Assembly: GCF_024793895.1 (NCBI RefSeq)
Contig: NZ_JANUSB010000016.1
Span: 62,001 to 126,000 of the forward strand
Direction: 5' to 3'
From: Serratia sp. AKBS12
GTDB lineage: Bacteria > Pseudomonadota > Gammaproteobacteria > Enterobacterales > Enterobacteriaceae
Length of the DNA: 64,000 bases
The notes beneath the pieces were generated by a model that made no database searches, was not told the DNA's origin, and saw only the letters and a program-made list of their open reading frames with translations. Positions 18,981 through 29,403 of this stretch are shown here, in pieces (position 1 is the stretch's first letter; each line of letters begins with the position of its first letter). Both the position numbers and the translations under genes were made by a program.

Positions 18981-19126
18981 ATTTCCCCTATCTCTTTTTA
19001 TGCGAATTTGTCCGTCAGAGCCGACAGAATTGAGCATCACTGTGCACAAATTCAGTATAAGGGAACATGACCTTTGTCAAAGGGGAAAAAGGAAACCCGC
19101 GGGAAAATGCGATTTACCATCAGAAA

Positions 19127-19155
19127 AGCGGCGCGGGTAGCAGGCCCCCGCGCCG
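19127..19155 (-). terminator. Terminator downstream of asmA
   Basis: The arms CGGCGCGGG (19129-19137) and its exact complement (19147-19155) enclose a nine-base loop. Reading on the minus strand, the stem is followed by CTTTTCTG. It lies just after the asmA stop and upstream of dcuC on the same strand. Confidence 0.7.
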
Positions 19156-19162
19156 AACAGAT

Positions 19163-21001
19163 TTACAACTTATCGAGCAATTTCTTCAGATCCTGCCCTT
19201 CGCGAGACTCTTTGTTTTTATCAGCCCATTTATTGAGCGCATCCTTGGCCCGGTTTTGCAGCGATTTGCGCAACACCTGATCGATCTGCAACTGATAGTT
19301 CAGCTGTTGCCATGGGCCATATACGCGCAGCGGAATCGGCGTTTTTTGCAGTTGCTCAATCAGTTCACTGCGCCCTTGCCAACCGCCGGTAACACGCACG
19401 TTCAACTGCATGTCGCACTGCTTGCCCGGCATGTCCAGCTTGCCGCCGCCGGCGATGTTCAGCATCGCCGAATCGGCGCTCAGATCGCTAATGGTGATAT
19501 CGCCGTTATCCAGCTTGGCGTTGGCACCGAGGTGTCGTACTTCGGTATTACGCTGGTACTGATCCAGACCGCGCACGCTGCTGTCGTTGCGAGCCACCGC
19601 CTGCTGGATCAGCTGCTGAATGTTCAGACCGTGCAGTTGAGCATTGCTCATTGCCAACTGGGCGCTGCCTTGCCAGTGATGCTCGAACGACTGTGCGGTC
19701 AGCCGGTCGCCAGTGAACTCGCCGTGCATGGTCAATTGCCCGGTCAACACCTGCGGCAACGCGAAGGCTTTCAGTACCGTCCCCAACTCAACCGACGCCA
19801 GCTGCGGCTGAACGCCGATAATCGGCTTTTGCCCCCGAGCGTCCAGAGAGCCAGGCAGGGAAAAATCACCGCCGGCCACGTGACCGGACAGGGTTTTCAC
19901 CGCCAGCAGACCGCGCTGGTTTTCCGCCTGTATATCAAGCCGGGTGATATCCATCCCGCGATAGGTCAGCTGGTCAGCGCTGAGATGCAAGCGCGCGTTG
20001 AAATCACGCAGCGCCTGCATGTTTTTTTGCTGCTCTTCACCGGCGCTGGCAATCACCGGCGCCCCGGCCATCGCCTGCATTGGCTGCTCGTCCTGGCCGG
20101 CATTGCTGCGCCAACCGGAAAGTGCGTCCATATCCAGGTTCGGAGACGAAAGTTCGACCACATAATTGGGCACATCGCCAAGGCTGATATCGGCACGGCC
20201 CTTCAGTTGACTGTCATTGACGCCAAGCATCAGATCATTGAGCGTCAACTGCCGTGAATCCTGCTGGTACTCTGCCCGTACCGAGCCTTGCCCCTTGATG
20301 CCGCCGGTCGGGATATCCACCCCTTCGAGCTGATAGTTGAACTGATTTACGGTGCTGCTGAACTGGCGCGGAAATTGCTGCAAGTCCAGATCCGCCGACA
20401 GATTGAAGGTCAAATCGCGCTGATCGCGGTTAACCCGGCTGGAGAGTTCCATTTCCGCCTGTCGGTCACCGCTGCGCTGCATTGTCAGATTAAGGTCGCG
20501 TACGTTGATTTGTTCATTGTTGGCGCGCTGCCAGATCAGCAGACTGTCGGCAACGCGCAGGTTATCAATATCGAATTTCCACGGCGTATCGACCGATTCG
20601 ACGCTACTGCCGCCGGGAGCGATCGGCGCATCCGTCCGGCTTTGTTCTTCACTGTCCGGCGTGAGACGAATCACCGCATTTTTCAGCATCACCTGTTTGA
20701 CGAACAGCTGATGCGAAAGCAGCGGCAACAGCTTAACGTCAAGACGCATATTTTCCGCACTGACCACCGGCGCCTTGGCTCCCGGTGCGGTCAGGGTCAT
20801 GCGGCCGGCCAGAATGCTCAGCTGTGGCCAGACGTGCCAGCGCAGGTCGCCCTCCAGCGTCAGCTGGTAACCGCTGCGCTGTTCAACCTTTTTGACCATG
20901 TAACTGCGGAAATCATTTGGATTGACCAATAGCACCAAGGCGGACATTCCTGCCACCAGCACCACCAGTAAAATCACCAACGTCGTCAATAATCGTCTCA
21001 T
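19163..21001 (-). CDS. asmA: AsmA, inner-membrane-anchored lipid-transport family protein
   Basis: 612 residues, close to E. coli AsmA (617). One N-terminal membrane anchor (MRRLLTTLVILLVVLVAGMS) is followed by NPNDFRSYMVKKVEQRSGY, the AsmA family start, and then a long periplasmic region of beta-repeat type ending in a charged tail (NKWADKNKESREGQDL). AsmA-family proteins are thought to form elongated grooves that affect phospholipid movement to the outer membrane and OmpF assembly. It is followed upstream by dcd (43 bp) in the same direction, as in E. coli, so the two are probably cotranscribed. An AGAGGAAA ribosome site precedes ATG 21001. Confidence 0.95.
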   Translation of the reverse strand: MRRLLTTLVILLVVLVAGMSALVLLVNPNDFRSYMVKKVEQRSGYQLTLEGDLRWHVWPQLSILAGRMTLTAPGAKAPVVSAENMRLDVKLLPLLSHQLFVKQVMLKNAVIRLTPDSEEQSRTDAPIAPGGSSVESVDTPWKFDIDNLRVADSLLIWQRANNEQINVRDLNLTMQRSGDRQAEMELSSRVNRDQRDLTFNLSADLDLQQFPRQFSSTVNQFNYQLEGVDIPTGGIKGQGSVRAEYQQDSRQLTLNDLMLGVNDSQLKGRADISLGDVPNYVVELSSPNLDMDALSGWRSNAGQDEQPMQAMAGAPVIASAGEEQQKNMQALRDFNARLHLSADQLTYRGMDITRLDIQAENQRGLLAVKTLSGHVAGGDFSLPGSLDARGQKPIIGVQPQLASVELGTVLKAFALPQVLTGQLTMHGEFTGDRLTAQSFEHHWQGSAQLAMSNAQLHGLNIQQLIQQAVARNDSSVRGLDQYQRNTEVRHLGANAKLDNGDITISDLSADSAMLNIAGGGKLDMPGKQCDMQLNVRVTGGWQGRSELIEQLQKTPIPLRVYGPWQQLNYQLQIDQVLRKSLQNRAKDALNKWADKNKESREGQDLKKLLDKL

Positions 21002-21044
21002 GCTTTCCTCTTGTCAGCGCGCGTCCGCGCGGCACCTGCCGCGG

Positions 21045-21626
21045 TTAGTCCTTGTCGATACGGCTGGCCACAGCGCCTTGCTGGTCCTTGTACTTCGCGT
21101 CTTGACGGCTGTTGTACGGCCGTGCTGCCGGGCCGGACAAGGGTTCAAAGCTCAATGCGCCAATCAGCATGCCGGGGCGCAGAGCCAACGGCAGCTTACC
21201 TGAATTATAGAACTCCAGAACGATTCGCCCCTGCCAGCCGGGATCGATACGGTGAGCGGTGACGTGCACCATCAGACCAAGTCGCGCCAATGAGGAACGC
21301 CCGTCCAGCCAGCCGACCAAATCATTGGGCAACGTCACAGATTCAAGCGTTACCGCCAGCGCCAGTTCACCAGGATGCAGAAAGAATGCTTCACCTTCCG
21401 GCAGCACGATTTCATCGCTCATCACGCGATCCAGCGCGGCGCTGACTTCATCCTTCGGCCCGCTGAGATCGATAAAGGCCGCGGTATGTCCACGAAATAC
21501 GCGGAACTGATTGCCCAAACGGACATCCACTGTGGCCCCGTTAATCCGCTCTACCGGCGGACGCGGCGAAATAACCAGTTTTTCGCTATCCAGCCAGGCT
21601 TCAATATCACGGTCGCACAGTCTCAT
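21045..21626 (-). CDS. dcd: dCTP deaminase
   Basis: 193 residues, the standard length. The trimeric dUTPase-like fold is marked by [10 protein letters not shown] (phosphate and subunit contacts) and [15 protein letters not shown], which ends with the catalytic Glu. It converts dCTP to dUTP, the first step of dTTP synthesis in enterobacteria. GGAGAAACAAG precedes ATG 21626. It is flanked by udk upstream and asmA downstream as in E. coli. Confidence 0.97.
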   Translation of the reverse strand: MRLCDRDIEAWLDSEKLVISPRPPVERINGATVDVRLGNQFRVFRGHTAAFIDLSGPKDEVSAALDRVMSDEIVLPEGEAFFLHPGELALAVTLESVTLPNDLVGWLDGRSSLARLGLMVHVTAHRIDPGWQGRIVLEFYNSGKLPLALRPGMLIGALSFEPLSGPAARPYNSRQDAKYKDQQGAVASRIDKD

Positions 21627-21749
21627 CTTGTTTCTCCATCAGGGCGCATTAACTATCACAAAAATTGCCATACAACGGGCAAAAGGTCTACGTCGAGGCG
21701 TAAATAGTTGACTACAGGCCGGAATTGCCCCTCCCAGCCTGGGGTGGCA

Positions 21750-22391
21750 TTATTCAAAGAATTGGCTGATTTTGGCTTTCAGAATGTCAATCGCAATGCG
21801 GTTTTTGCCGCCGCGCGGCACAATGATGTCAGCATATTGCTTGGAAGGTTCAATAAACTGCAAGAACATCGGACGGACAGTTTTCTGGTACTGCGCCATC
21901 ACCGAATCCATCGAGCGCCCGCGTTCGTTCACGTCGCGCTTCATGCGGCGCATCAGGCAAATATCCAGCGGCGTATCAACGAAGATCGAGAAATTCATTT
22001 CCTGGCGCAGGCGAATATCGGTCAACAATAAGATCCCTTCAAGAATAATGACCTTTTTAGGCTCCAGGTGCACCGTTTCGGTTTTGCGCGTGTGTTCGGT
22101 GTAGCTATACAACGGCAGTTCAATTGCCTTGCCGGCCTTCAGCATCTGCAAGTGCTGAATCAGCAGGCTGTGATCCATGGCGCTAGGATGATCGTAGTTG
22201 GTCTTGACCCGTTCTTCCATGGTCAGGTGAGTCTGGTCTTTGTAATAACTGTCTTCAGGGATCACGCCAATGTGTTCATCGCCGACCTGATCGCGCAGTT
22301 CGCGATACAAGGTGCTGGCAATAAGGCTTTTCCCAGAGGCAGATGCGCCAGCTATACCAATAATGACGCACTGATGCGGCTTGTCAGTCAT
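21750..22391 (-). CDS. udk: Uridine/cytidine kinase
   Basis: 213 residues, the E. coli length. The P-loop [11 protein letters not shown] lies near residue 11, and [11 protein letters not shown], the substrate-binding YDHPSAMD and [11 protein letters not shown] are all typical. It phosphorylates uridine and cytidine with ATP or GTP in pyrimidine salvage, complementing cytidine deaminase encoded 8 kb away. A TATAAT hexamer at 22449-22444 on the minus strand, 53 bp upstream of the start, could be its -10 box. Confidence 0.97.
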   Translation of the reverse strand: MTDKPHQCVIIGIAGASASGKSLIASTLYRELRDQVGDEHIGVIPEDSYYKDQTHLTMEERVKTNYDHPSAMDHSLLIQHLQMLKAGKAIELPLYSYTEHTRKTETVHLEPKKVIILEGILLLTDIRLRQEMNFSIFVDTPLDICLMRRMKRDVNERGRSMDSVMAQYQKTVRPMFLQFIEPSKQYADIIVPRGGKNRIAIDILKAKISQFFE

Positions 22392-22443
22392 AAAATTAAA
22401 GACCTGAATTCGTAATGTGAGGAGGGGGATATAAAACGCGACA

Positions 22444-22449
22444 ATTATA
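22444..22449 (-). promoter_or_regulatory. Candidate -10 box for udk
   Basis: A perfect TATAAT on the minus strand in the udk-PAP2 divergent gap would place the transcript start near 22437, about 46 nt before the udk start. No good -35 hexamer is visible at the right distance. Confidence 0.35.
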
Positions 22450-22623
22450 GGGAGTTACCGGCCTTTACGCCACTCTATATTACCGGCGGCACGCCTATTT
22501 AGCTCTGACGGGTGCGTCAAAGTTTAAGATTACTGCGCCTATGGCAATCTCCTCAAGCGGGTTACACTGCTGCGTTGGCTCAGGCCCCCATTTGAGAACT
22601 ACTCTCGTTTACCGGAGATTGAT

Positions 22624-23256
22624 GTGCTGGATTGGTATTTTCTGACTTTTTTAGGTGACAGCATGCTGCTGCTACCGTGTTCACTGATTCTTTTCACCGT
22701 ATTGGTCCTTCCTCGCGCCACCCGAACCGCAGGCTGGCAGTGGGCACTGATCTTCGGTTTCGCCGGCGGAATAGTCTGCCTGTCCAAATTGGCCTTTATG
22801 GGCTGGGGCATCGGCAGCGAGCGTTATGATTTCACCGGGTTCAGTGGACATTCGGCGCTAGCTGCCAGTATCTGGCCTCCCTTGCTGTGGGCGCTGACCG
22901 GGCGCTTCTCCCATCCTCTACGCAGCCTGGCGCTGGTCGCCAGTTTGATCCTGCCCCTCACAATCGGGATATCACGACTGGCTATCCACGTGCACTCCCC
23001 CTCGGAAGTGATCAGCGGGCTGATATTAGGCTATCTGGCCAGCGCGCTGTTTCTATGGCTACAGCGCGGTAAACCCCTCCCGCAGCTCTCCTGGCCGCAG
23101 ATAGCCGTTACCTTGGCGGTGCCGTTGCTCCTGATGGGGCAGCGTCAACCGGCGCCGACGCAGGGCCTGCTGGAACATATCGCCACCGTGCTGGCGCATA
23201 TCGACCGCCCCTATACCCGAGCGGATCTGCATCGGTTGTCAGCGCAGCCCAGGTAA
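22624..23256 (+). CDS. PAP2-family membrane phosphatase (GTG start)
   Basis: 210 residues, five or six membrane helices. The phosphatase motifs are FTGFSGHSAL (the SGH active-site segment) and ISRLAIHVHSPSEV, which fits SRxxxxxH with Glu four residues on. The first PAP2 motif (KxxxxxxRP) is not evident. Family members remove phosphate from lipid or nucleotide pyrophosphates; undecaprenyl-pyrophosphate or phosphatidate could be substrates, but this is not shown. Start is GTG 22624 with CGGAGA seven bases upstream. The gene stands alone, divergent from udk and convergent with mrp, and ends in a shared terminator. Confidence 0.82.
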   Translation: MLDWYFLTFLGDSMLLLPCSLILFTVLVLPRATRTAGWQWALIFGFAGGIVCLSKLAFMGWGIGSERYDFTGFSGHSALAASIWPPLLWALTGRFSHPLRSLALVASLILPLTIGISRLAIHVHSPSEVISGLILGYLASALFLWLQRGKPLPQLSWPQIAVTLAVPLLLMGQRQPAPTQGLLEHIATVLAHIDRPYTRADLHRLSAQPR

Positions 23257-23258
23257 AA

Positions 23259-23285
23259 AAAACCCCGGATGCTATCCGGGGTTTT
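23259..23285. terminator. Bidirectional terminator between PAP2 gene and mrp
   Basis: Perfect 12-base arms (AAAACCCCGGAT and its complement) surround a three-base loop. An A-tract on the left and T-tract on the right let it stop transcription from both directions, fitting the converging genes. Confidence 0.9.
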
Positions 23286-23314
23286 GCTTTGCGTGCCAGG
23301 GAAGTTGCAGGCCA

Positions 23315-24427
23315 TTACAGCGCTCTGAAGGCAATTTCCGTCGGGATCGCTTCCCCCTGCCAATACATCTGCGCGGCCACGCGACCGGCCAGTTGGCGGT
23401 ACATCTCGGCAAACTCGCTGTCCGGCCGGCTAATCACCGTCGGTTGGCCACGGTCCAGATCTTCACGCAGCGATATGTGCAACGGCATCTGCCCCAGCAG
23501 GCGGCTGTGGTATTTCTGTACCAGTTTTTCTGCGCCGCCGGTGCCGAAGATCGGCTCGTGGTGACCGCAATTGCTGCAAATATGCACGCTCATGTTCTCG
23601 ACGATGCCCAACACCGGCACGTGCACCTTTTCAAACATCACAATGCCTTTTGCCGCGTCCAGTAGGGCGATATCCTGCGGCGTAGTCACCACCAGCGCGC
23701 CGGTCACCGGGATATTCTGCGACAGCGTCAACTGAATGTCGCCGGTGCCCGGCGGCATATCCAGCACCAGATAGTCCAGATCCGGCCATAGCGTGTCCTG
23801 CAACAGTTGCATCAGCGCCTTGCTGGCCATTGGGCCACGCCACACCATGGCATTGTCGTCGGTCACCAGATAGCCGATCGAATTGGTCGCCAGCCCGTGA
23901 GCCATAATCGGCGCCATATGCTGGCCGTCCGGCGAGGTTGGCCGTTGATCTTCGGTGCCCAGCATATTGGGGATTGACGGCCCGTAAATATCGGCGTCAA
24001 GAATACCGACCTTCGCGCCTTCCGCTATCAGCGCCAGCGCCAGGTTGACCGCCGTGCTGGACTTGCCTACCCCGCCCTTGCCGGAGCTAACGGCAATAAT
24101 GTTGCGTACGCCCTTGACGCCGGCCTGATCGTTGGCGCGTTTTAAGGTGCTTATATCATGCTTCAGCTTCCAGTCGATGGCACCAGCACCGGTGACGCGC
24201 AGCAGTTCGCCGCTGACGCCGGCCTTCAGCGCTTCAAAACCGCTGTACCAGGCAAAAGGCATGGTCAGTTCAATATGCAGTACGTCGTCCAGTAGCGCAC
24301 AGTGATGAATCGCTTTCAGCGCCGTCAGGTTGTTTTTCAGCGTCGGGTGTTCAAAGGCGGCCAGTACACCGGTCACCAGGGCACGCAGAACTTCGGGATT
24401 GCTCTGCTCGGGGGATTTTGTGTTCAT
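23315..24427 (-). CDS. mrp: Iron-sulfur cluster carrier ATPase Mrp/ApbC
   Basis: 370 residues (E. coli Mrp 369). An N-terminal DUF59/MIP18-like domain (about 1-90) is followed by a deviant Walker A, AVSSGKGGVGKS near residue 115, then VGILDADIYGPSIPNMLG and the C-terminal HICSNCGHHE. The CxxC in that last segment bridges an iron-sulfur cluster in the dimer. It binds and transfers iron-sulfur clusters to apo-proteins using ATP. The divergent pairing with metG is conserved in enterobacteria. The ATG at 24427 has GGAGCAGGG upstream. Confidence 0.96.
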   Translation of the reverse strand: MNTKSPEQSNPEVLRALVTGVLAAFEHPTLKNNLTALKAIHHCALLDDVLHIELTMPFAWYSGFEALKAGVSGELLRVTGAGAIDWKLKHDISTLKRANDQAGVKGVRNIIAVSSGKGGVGKSSTAVNLALALIAEGAKVGILDADIYGPSIPNMLGTEDQRPTSPDGQHMAPIMAHGLATNSIGYLVTDDNAMVWRGPMASKALMQLLQDTLWPDLDYLVLDMPPGTGDIQLTLSQNIPVTGALVVTTPQDIALLDAAKGIVMFEKVHVPVLGIVENMSVHICSNCGHHEPIFGTGGAEKLVQKYHSRLLGQMPLHISLREDLDRGQPTVISRPDSEFAEMYRQLAGRVAAQMYWQGEAIPTEIAFRAL

Positions 24428-24597
24428 CCCTGCTCCTTGATTTTAATAGATAGCGAATAAATGGCGTTATGCTCAAGCATATCAGAACTGCGCGGCGCCT
24501 GGCGCGTACAAGACGAAAGAAACCGCCCTAGCCGCGACGCGTGCAATCGGTTAACATCAAAGGCCCTTTTATACATAACAGAAAGCAAGTTCTCACT

Positions 24598-26628
24598 ATG
24601 GCTCAAGTCGCGAAAAAATTATTGGTGACGTGCGCGCTACCGTACGCAAATGGTTCCATCCATCTCGGCCACATGCTCGAGCACATCCAGGCAGATATCT
24701 GGGTTCGTTACCAACGAATGCGCGGCAACGAAGTTCATTTCATTTGTGCAGACGACGCGCACGGCACTCCTATCATGCTGAAAGCACAGCAACTGGGTAT
24801 CAAGCCGGAAGAAATGATTGCCGAAATGAGCCAGGAGCACCAGCAGGACTTCGCCGGTTTTGGCATCAGCTATGACAACTATCATTCAACCCATAGCGAC
24901 GAAAACCGTGAGCTGTCGAGCCTGATTTATGGCCGCCTGAAGGAAAACGGTTTTATCAAAAACCGCACCATTTCCCAGCTGTACGATCCGGAAAAAGGCA
25001 TGTTCCTGCCGGACCGCTTCGTGAAAGGTACCTGCCCGAAATGCAAATCGCCGGATCAGTATGGCGACAACTGCGAAGTGTGCGGCGCCACCTACAGCCC
25101 GACCGAGCTTATCGATCCTAAATCGGCGGTATCCGGTGCGACGCCGGTGATGCGCGATTCCGAACACTTCTTCTTCGATCTGCCGTCCTTTAGCGAAATG
25201 CTGCAAGCCTGGACGCGCTCCGGCGCATTGCAGGAGCAGGTGGCCAACAAGATGCAGGAATGGTTCGAGTCGGGGCTGCAACAGTGGGACATCTCGCGTG
25301 ACGCGCCGTACTTCGGCTTTGAAATCCCGGATGCACCAGGCAAATATTTCTACGTCTGGCTGGATGCGCCAATCGGCTATATGGGTTCGTTCAAGAATCT
25401 GTGCGACAAGCGCGGCGATCTGGACTTCGATGAGTTCTGGCTCAAGGACTCCACCACCGAGCTGTATCACTTTATCGGCAAGGATATCGTCTATTTCCAC
25501 AGCCTGTTCTGGCCAGCGATGCTGGAGGGCAGCAACTTCCGCAAGCCAACCAATCTGTTTGTACATGGCTATGTCACGGTCAACGGCGCCAAAATGTCCA
25601 AGTCGCGCGGTACCTTTATCAAGGCCGGTACCTATCTGCAACACCTGGACGCCGACTGCCTGCGCTATTACTACGCGGCCAAGCTTTCCTCGCGCATTGA
25701 TGACATCGACCTGAATCTGGAAGACTTCGTGCAGCGCGTCAATGCTGATATCGTTAACAAAGTGGTGAATCTGGCCTCGCGCAACGCCGGCTTTATCAAC
25801 AAGCGCTTTGGCGGCAAGCTGGCAGCCAGCCTGGCCGATCCGGCGCTATACCAAACCTTCACCGACGCCGCAGACAGCATTGCCGAGGCTTACGCCAGCC
25901 GTGAATCCGGCCGCGCCATCCGTGAGATCATGGCGCTGGCCGATCTGGCCAACCGTTATGTGGACGAACAGGCACCGTGGGTGGTTGCCAAGCAGGAAGG
26001 CCGCGACGCCGACCTGCAAGCCATCTGCTCGATGGGCATCAACCTGTTCCGCGTACTGATGACCTACCTTAAGCCGGTGCTGCCGTCACTGACCGAGCGC
26101 GCCGAAGCGTTCCTCAATGGCGAGCTGAGCTGGAACGGCATCCAGCAACCGCTGCTGGATCACACGGTCACCCCGTTCAAGGCGCTGTTCAATCGTATCG
26201 ATCTCGACAAGGTAAATGACATGGTCAATGCGTCCAGGGAAGACATGGCTGCCAACCAGGCGCCGGCTAGTGGCCCGCTGGCTGACGATCCGATTCAGGA
26301 AACCATTACCTTTGATGATTTTGCCAAAGTGGATATGCGTATCGCGCTGATCAAAAGCGCCGATTTCGTCGACGGTTCCGACAAGCTGCTGAAGCTGCAG
26401 CTGGATCTGGGCGGTGAGAGTCGGCAGATTTTCTCCGGCATTCGTTCCGCCTATCCGGATCCCAAGTTGCTCGAAGGCCGCCTGACCATCATGGTGGCCA
26501 ACCTGGCGCCACGCAAAATGCGTTTTGGCATGTCCGAGGGCATGGTGATGGCCGCCGGTCCTGGCGGAAAGGAAATCTTCCTGCTGAGCCCTGACAGCGG
26601 TGCCCAGCCGGGTATGCAAGTAAAATAA
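24598..26628 (+). CDS. metG: Methionyl-tRNA synthetase
   Basis: 676 residues from ATG 24598, where [20 protein letters not shown] matches E. coli; the frame stays open upstream to a GTG at 24541. The HIGH motif is HLGH (residues 22-25), the zinc knuckle has two CxxC pairs (CPKC and CEVC), and KMSKS appears in [10 protein letters not shown]. After the anticodon-binding helical bundle comes a C-terminal Trbp111-like tRNA-binding domain (from about [14 protein letters not shown]) that dimerises the enzyme. It charges tRNA-Met for initiation and elongation. A strong terminator follows. Confidence 0.98.
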   Translation: MAQVAKKLLVTCALPYANGSIHLGHMLEHIQADIWVRYQRMRGNEVHFICADDAHGTPIMLKAQQLGIKPEEMIAEMSQEHQQDFAGFGISYDNYHSTHSDENRELSSLIYGRLKENGFIKNRTISQLYDPEKGMFLPDRFVKGTCPKCKSPDQYGDNCEVCGATYSPTELIDPKSAVSGATPVMRDSEHFFFDLPSFSEMLQAWTRSGALQEQVANKMQEWFESGLQQWDISRDAPYFGFEIPDAPGKYFYVWLDAPIGYMGSFKNLCDKRGDLDFDEFWLKDSTTELYHFIGKDIVYFHSLFWPAMLEGSNFRKPTNLFVHGYVTVNGAKMSKSRGTFIKAGTYLQHLDADCLRYYYAAKLSSRIDDIDLNLEDFVQRVNADIVNKVVNLASRNAGFINKRFGGKLAASLADPALYQTFTDAADSIAEAYASRESGRAIREIMALADLANRYVDEQAPWVVAKQEGRDADLQAICSMGINLFRVLMTYLKPVLPSLTERAEAFLNGELSWNGIQQPLLDHTVTPFKALFNRIDLDKVNDMVNASREDMAANQAPASGPLADDPIQETITFDDFAKVDMRIALIKSADFVDGSDKLLKLQLDLGGESRQIFSGIRSAYPDPKLLEGRLTIMVANLAPRKMRFGMSEGMVMAAGPGGKEIFLLSPDSGAQPGMQVK

Positions 26629-26645
26629 TCATCAACGCCATAGTT

Positions 26646-26670
26646 AAAGCCGGGCTTGCCCGGCTTTTTT
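26646..26670 (+). terminator. Intrinsic terminator of metG
   Basis: AAAGCCGGGC (26646-26655) pairs exactly with 26658-26667, with a two-base loop, and a run of six T residues ends the structure. Confidence 0.92.
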
Positions 26671-26849
26671 ACGCCCGCCGACTGCCTGCCAAACATTTTG
26701 CTATAACGTCAGCCAAAAAATCATAACGAAGACAATTCCCTAGCAAAACCCTTCTGGTTATGATGCTAGCCAGACAAAAATAGACGTCTGGACAGAAAGA
26801 CTGCTATTCACCATTTCATCGGGAAGACTTACCTGCTTCGGAGTTGATA

Positions 26850-27926
26850 ATGAAAACGATAAAAACCTCTTTGCTCGCGCTGGGGCTGCTTAGCGCGCTG
26901 CCGTTGTACGCGGCGCCAGACGCAACGCTGGCACCGGTACCGGCCGCCATCGCCAATCATCAAGGGCCGATCCGCGTGGCGGTGATCCGCAATCTGGGGT
27001 CCGATGACAACACCACGCAATTCCTTGCCGGCGCCATTCAGGAAGGCCGCAAACTGGGGTTCAAGGTGGATACTTTCCTCAGCAATGGCGACGACGCCCG
27101 CTTCCAGGATTTCGTCAATCAGGCCATCAGCCAAAAATACGATGGCATTATTCTTTCGCAGGGGCGTGCCCCCTACTCCACCGAGCTGGTGAAGCGCATC
27201 GCCGCCGCGGGTATTGCCGTGTCCGCCTTTGATACCGACGTCAACGGCGTCATTCCCGGCGTGACCGTCTCTCAGCAGGATGACGCCTCGCTGGCCAATG
27301 AATCCTTCGGCCAGCTGGTGAAAGACTTCAACGGTCATGCCAATATCATCAAACTGTGGGTGGCCGGCTTCCCGCCAATGGAACGGCGTCAGGCCGCATA
27401 TCAACAATTGCTGAAGCAACACCCCGGCATCCATGAACTCGAATCGATCGGCGCGGTGTCTTCCGACGTGCAGGGTGATACCGCCAACAAGGTCGGTGCC
27501 GTACTGGCCAAATACCCGAAAGGCAAGATTGACGCCATTTGGGGAACCTGGGATGCCTTTACGCAAGGTGCCTACAAGGCGTTGAAGGAAAATGGCCGCA
27601 GCGAAATCAAGCTATACAGCATTGATATCTCCAATCAGGATCTGCAACTGATGCGCGAAGCCGGCAGCCCATGGAAAGTCAGCGTCGCGGTAGACACCAA
27701 ACTGATCGGCGCGGTGAACCTGCGGCTCATCGCCAACAAAATCGCCGGTGAAACTACGCCGGCAAACTACCAATTCAAGGCCGCCGCCATTCCGCAGGCG
27801 CTGCTGGTCAGCCAACCGGGGCCGGTAAACGTGGCCAGCCTTGGCAAAATCATTCCGGGCTGGGGCAGCAGCGACGATTTCGTCCAGCCATGGTTTGCCA
27901 CGCTACAGACACAGGCAGGCAAATAA
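26850..27926 (+). CDS. Orphan periplasmic sugar-binding protein (ABC type, Peripla_BP_4)
   Basis: 358 residues from ATG 26850, with CGGAG seven bases upstream; a TTG two codons earlier is less likely. A Sec signal peptide ends near LPLYAA. The mature protein has the ribose/galactose-binding fold: IRVAVIRNLGSDDNTTQFLA, AISQKYDGIILSQGR, the hinge-side AAGIAVSAFDTDVNG, and DAIWGTWDAFTQGAYKAL. It would deliver a sugar or sugar-like ligand to an ABC permease, but no permease or ATPase gene adjoins it. metG precedes it behind a terminator, and an MFS gene follows behind another terminator. A partner elsewhere in the genome, or a chemoreceptor role, is likely. The ligand is unknown. Confidence 0.85.
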   Translation: MKTIKTSLLALGLLSALPLYAAPDATLAPVPAAIANHQGPIRVAVIRNLGSDDNTTQFLAGAIQEGRKLGFKVDTFLSNGDDARFQDFVNQAISQKYDGIILSQGRAPYSTELVKRIAAAGIAVSAFDTDVNGVIPGVTVSQQDDASLANESFGQLVKDFNGHANIIKLWVAGFPPMERRQAAYQQLLKQHPGIHELESIGAVSSDVQGDTANKVGAVLAKYPKGKIDAIWGTWDAFTQGAYKALKENGRSEIKLYSIDISNQDLQLMREAGSPWKVSVAVDTKLIGAVNLRLIANKIAGETTPANYQFKAAAIPQALLVSQPGPVNVASLGKIIPGWGSSDDFVQPWFATLQTQAGK

Positions 27927-27939
27927 CCTGTTTTAAGCG

Positions 27940-27965
27940 GGGGCGACAGCGGTTGCCCCTTTTTT
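27940..27965 (+). terminator. Intrinsic terminator after the sugar-binding protein gene
   Basis: Eight-base arms 27940-27947 (GGGGCGAC) and 27952-27959 (GTTGCCCC) pair with one G-T wobble around a four-base loop, followed by six T residues. Confidence 0.85.
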
Positions 27966-28058
27966 GTGCTTATTTTCCATCATCCCCTTTCCTGTTTGCC
28001 AAAATACGCTATGTTATCAACACCGCATTAATAACTGTATGCATAAACAGGCATTGTC

Positions 28059-29273
28059 ATGAAGGGATTCCCGGCGCAAATCAATACATTGTTGGCCAGT
28101 TCGTTACTGCTGACCATTGGTCGCGGCGTCACGTTGCCATTCATTACCATTTATCTCACCGAACACTTTCATCTGTTGCCAACCAGCGTCGGTATCATCC
28201 TGGGTATCAGCCTGACGATCGGCATTCTCAGCAGCCTGTATGGCGGCTATCTGGTGGACAAGTTCAACAAAACCACCCTGATTGCGGTTTCCATCCTGTT
28301 GTTCGCGTTGAGCTTTTTCATTATTCCCTGGATTACGCAACCGGGCGGCATAGTCGCCGTGCTGGCGGTGCTGCACACCGCGTATGCCGTACTGGGTATT
28401 ACCATTAAAGCCTGTTTCGCCGAATGGCTGCCGGTGGCGCAGCGCATCAAGGCGTTTTCGATCAATTACACCCTGGTGAACGTCGGCTGGGCGATCGGCT
28501 CGTCGCTCGGCGTACTGGTGGCCGGCTTCAGCCCCTTGCTGCCGTTCTACCTCTCCGGTGGGCTGGCGCTGCTAACGGTAGTAATAGTCAACCTGCGGCT
28601 ACGCCGACTACAGGCGCCGCCGGTGGTTACCAGCCAATCAGACGCACCGGCCGTTTTGCCAAACTTCCGCCAGACGGCAAAAATCCTGCGTCAGGATCGC
28701 CGGCTGATCTACTTTACCCTGGGCAGCACGCTGGGGGCGGTGGTATTCGGCCAGTTCACCGGTTATCTGTCGCAGTACCTGATCACCGTCTCCAGCGCCG
28801 ACTTCGCCTACCGGGTGATTGGACTGGTGATGATCGTCAACGCCTGCATCGTGATTGCGTTACAGTATCTGCTAAGTCGCGGCATGCGGCAGGACAACAT
28901 TCTGCGCTGGCTGGCGCTGGGCACGCTGTTTTTCGTTATCGGTCTGTTGGGCTTTCTGTTTGCCGGCCAGTCGCTGTGGCTGTGGGCGGCGGCCATGGCG
29001 GTTTTCACCCTCGGAGAAATCATTGTCATCCCGGTGGAATATATGTTCATCGATTTCATTGCTCCGGGGCATTTAAAAGGCAGTTACTATGGCGTGCAGA
29101 ACCTCAGCAATCTGGGCGGAGCCATCAATCCGGTACTGTGCGGCCTGCTGCTGAGCTATACCGCACCGGCGCTGATGTTCGTCATGTTGATTGCTGCCGC
29201 ATTGTTCAGCCTGCTGTTTTTCTTTCTCGGGCATCGGCTGGCGCAACGGCAGCGGCTGGCACAGGGGGCGTAA
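28059..29273 (+). CDS. MFS transporter, YdeE-like
   Basis: 404 residues with 12 hydrophobic segments. The segment [20 protein letters not shown] matches the E. coli YdeE start almost exactly; [36 protein letters not shown] and [10 protein letters not shown] are further YdeE-like blocks. The intracellular loop [11 protein letters not shown] is the MFS motif A region. E. coli YdeE exports dipeptides or amino-acid derivatives; the substrate here is unknown. It stands between two terminator-bounded units, 130 bp ahead of yohJ. Confidence 0.87.
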   Translation: MKGFPAQINTLLASSLLLTIGRGVTLPFITIYLTEHFHLLPTSVGIILGISLTIGILSSLYGGYLVDKFNKTTLIAVSILLFALSFFIIPWITQPGGIVAVLAVLHTAYAVLGITIKACFAEWLPVAQRIKAFSINYTLVNVGWAIGSSLGVLVAGFSPLLPFYLSGGLALLTVVIVNLRLRRLQAPPVVTSQSDAPAVLPNFRQTAKILRQDRRLIYFTLGSTLGAVVFGQFTGYLSQYLITVSSADFAYRVIGLVMIVNACIVIALQYLLSRGMRQDNILRWLALGTLFFVIGLLGFLFAGQSLWLWAAAMAVFTLGEIIVIPVEYMFIDFIAPGHLKGSYYGVQNLSNLGGAINPVLCGLLLSYTAPALMFVMLIAAALFSLLFFFLGHRLAQRQRLAQGA

Positions 29274-29344
29274 TCTACACTTGTTCTATGCCGTCAATAG
29301 CGTCAAATGGCATCGTTTGCATAGACAGGATTCATGGCGTGTTT

Positions 29345-29360
29345 TGTGGCTAAGCTCACA
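29345..29360. promoter_or_regulatory. Candidate CRP site upstream of yohJ
   Basis: TGTGG-CTAAGC-TCACA matches the CRP consensus TGTGA-N6-TCACA at nine of ten positions and lies 44 bp before the yohJ ATG. The nearest -10-like hexamer (TATGAT, 29370-29375) would put the site near -30, which is not a standard activating position, so its role is unclear. Confidence 0.4.
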
Positions 29361-29403
29361 GTTTAATTGTATGATAAATGCATCAGTTAAACAGGAAAGA
29401 ATC

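Noticed and set aside
19050-19090. TTGAC-N4-GTCAT upstream of dcuC as an FNR box
   Set aside because: Both outer positions deviate, and it overlaps the -35 region at a distance unsuited to activation; kept only as a remark in the dcuC entry.
19067-20257. 396-codon open frame on the plus strand opposite asmA
   Set aside because: Composition is rich in Arg, Gln and His with no recognisable domain, and asmA on the other strand is certain. It is a GC-driven shadow frame.
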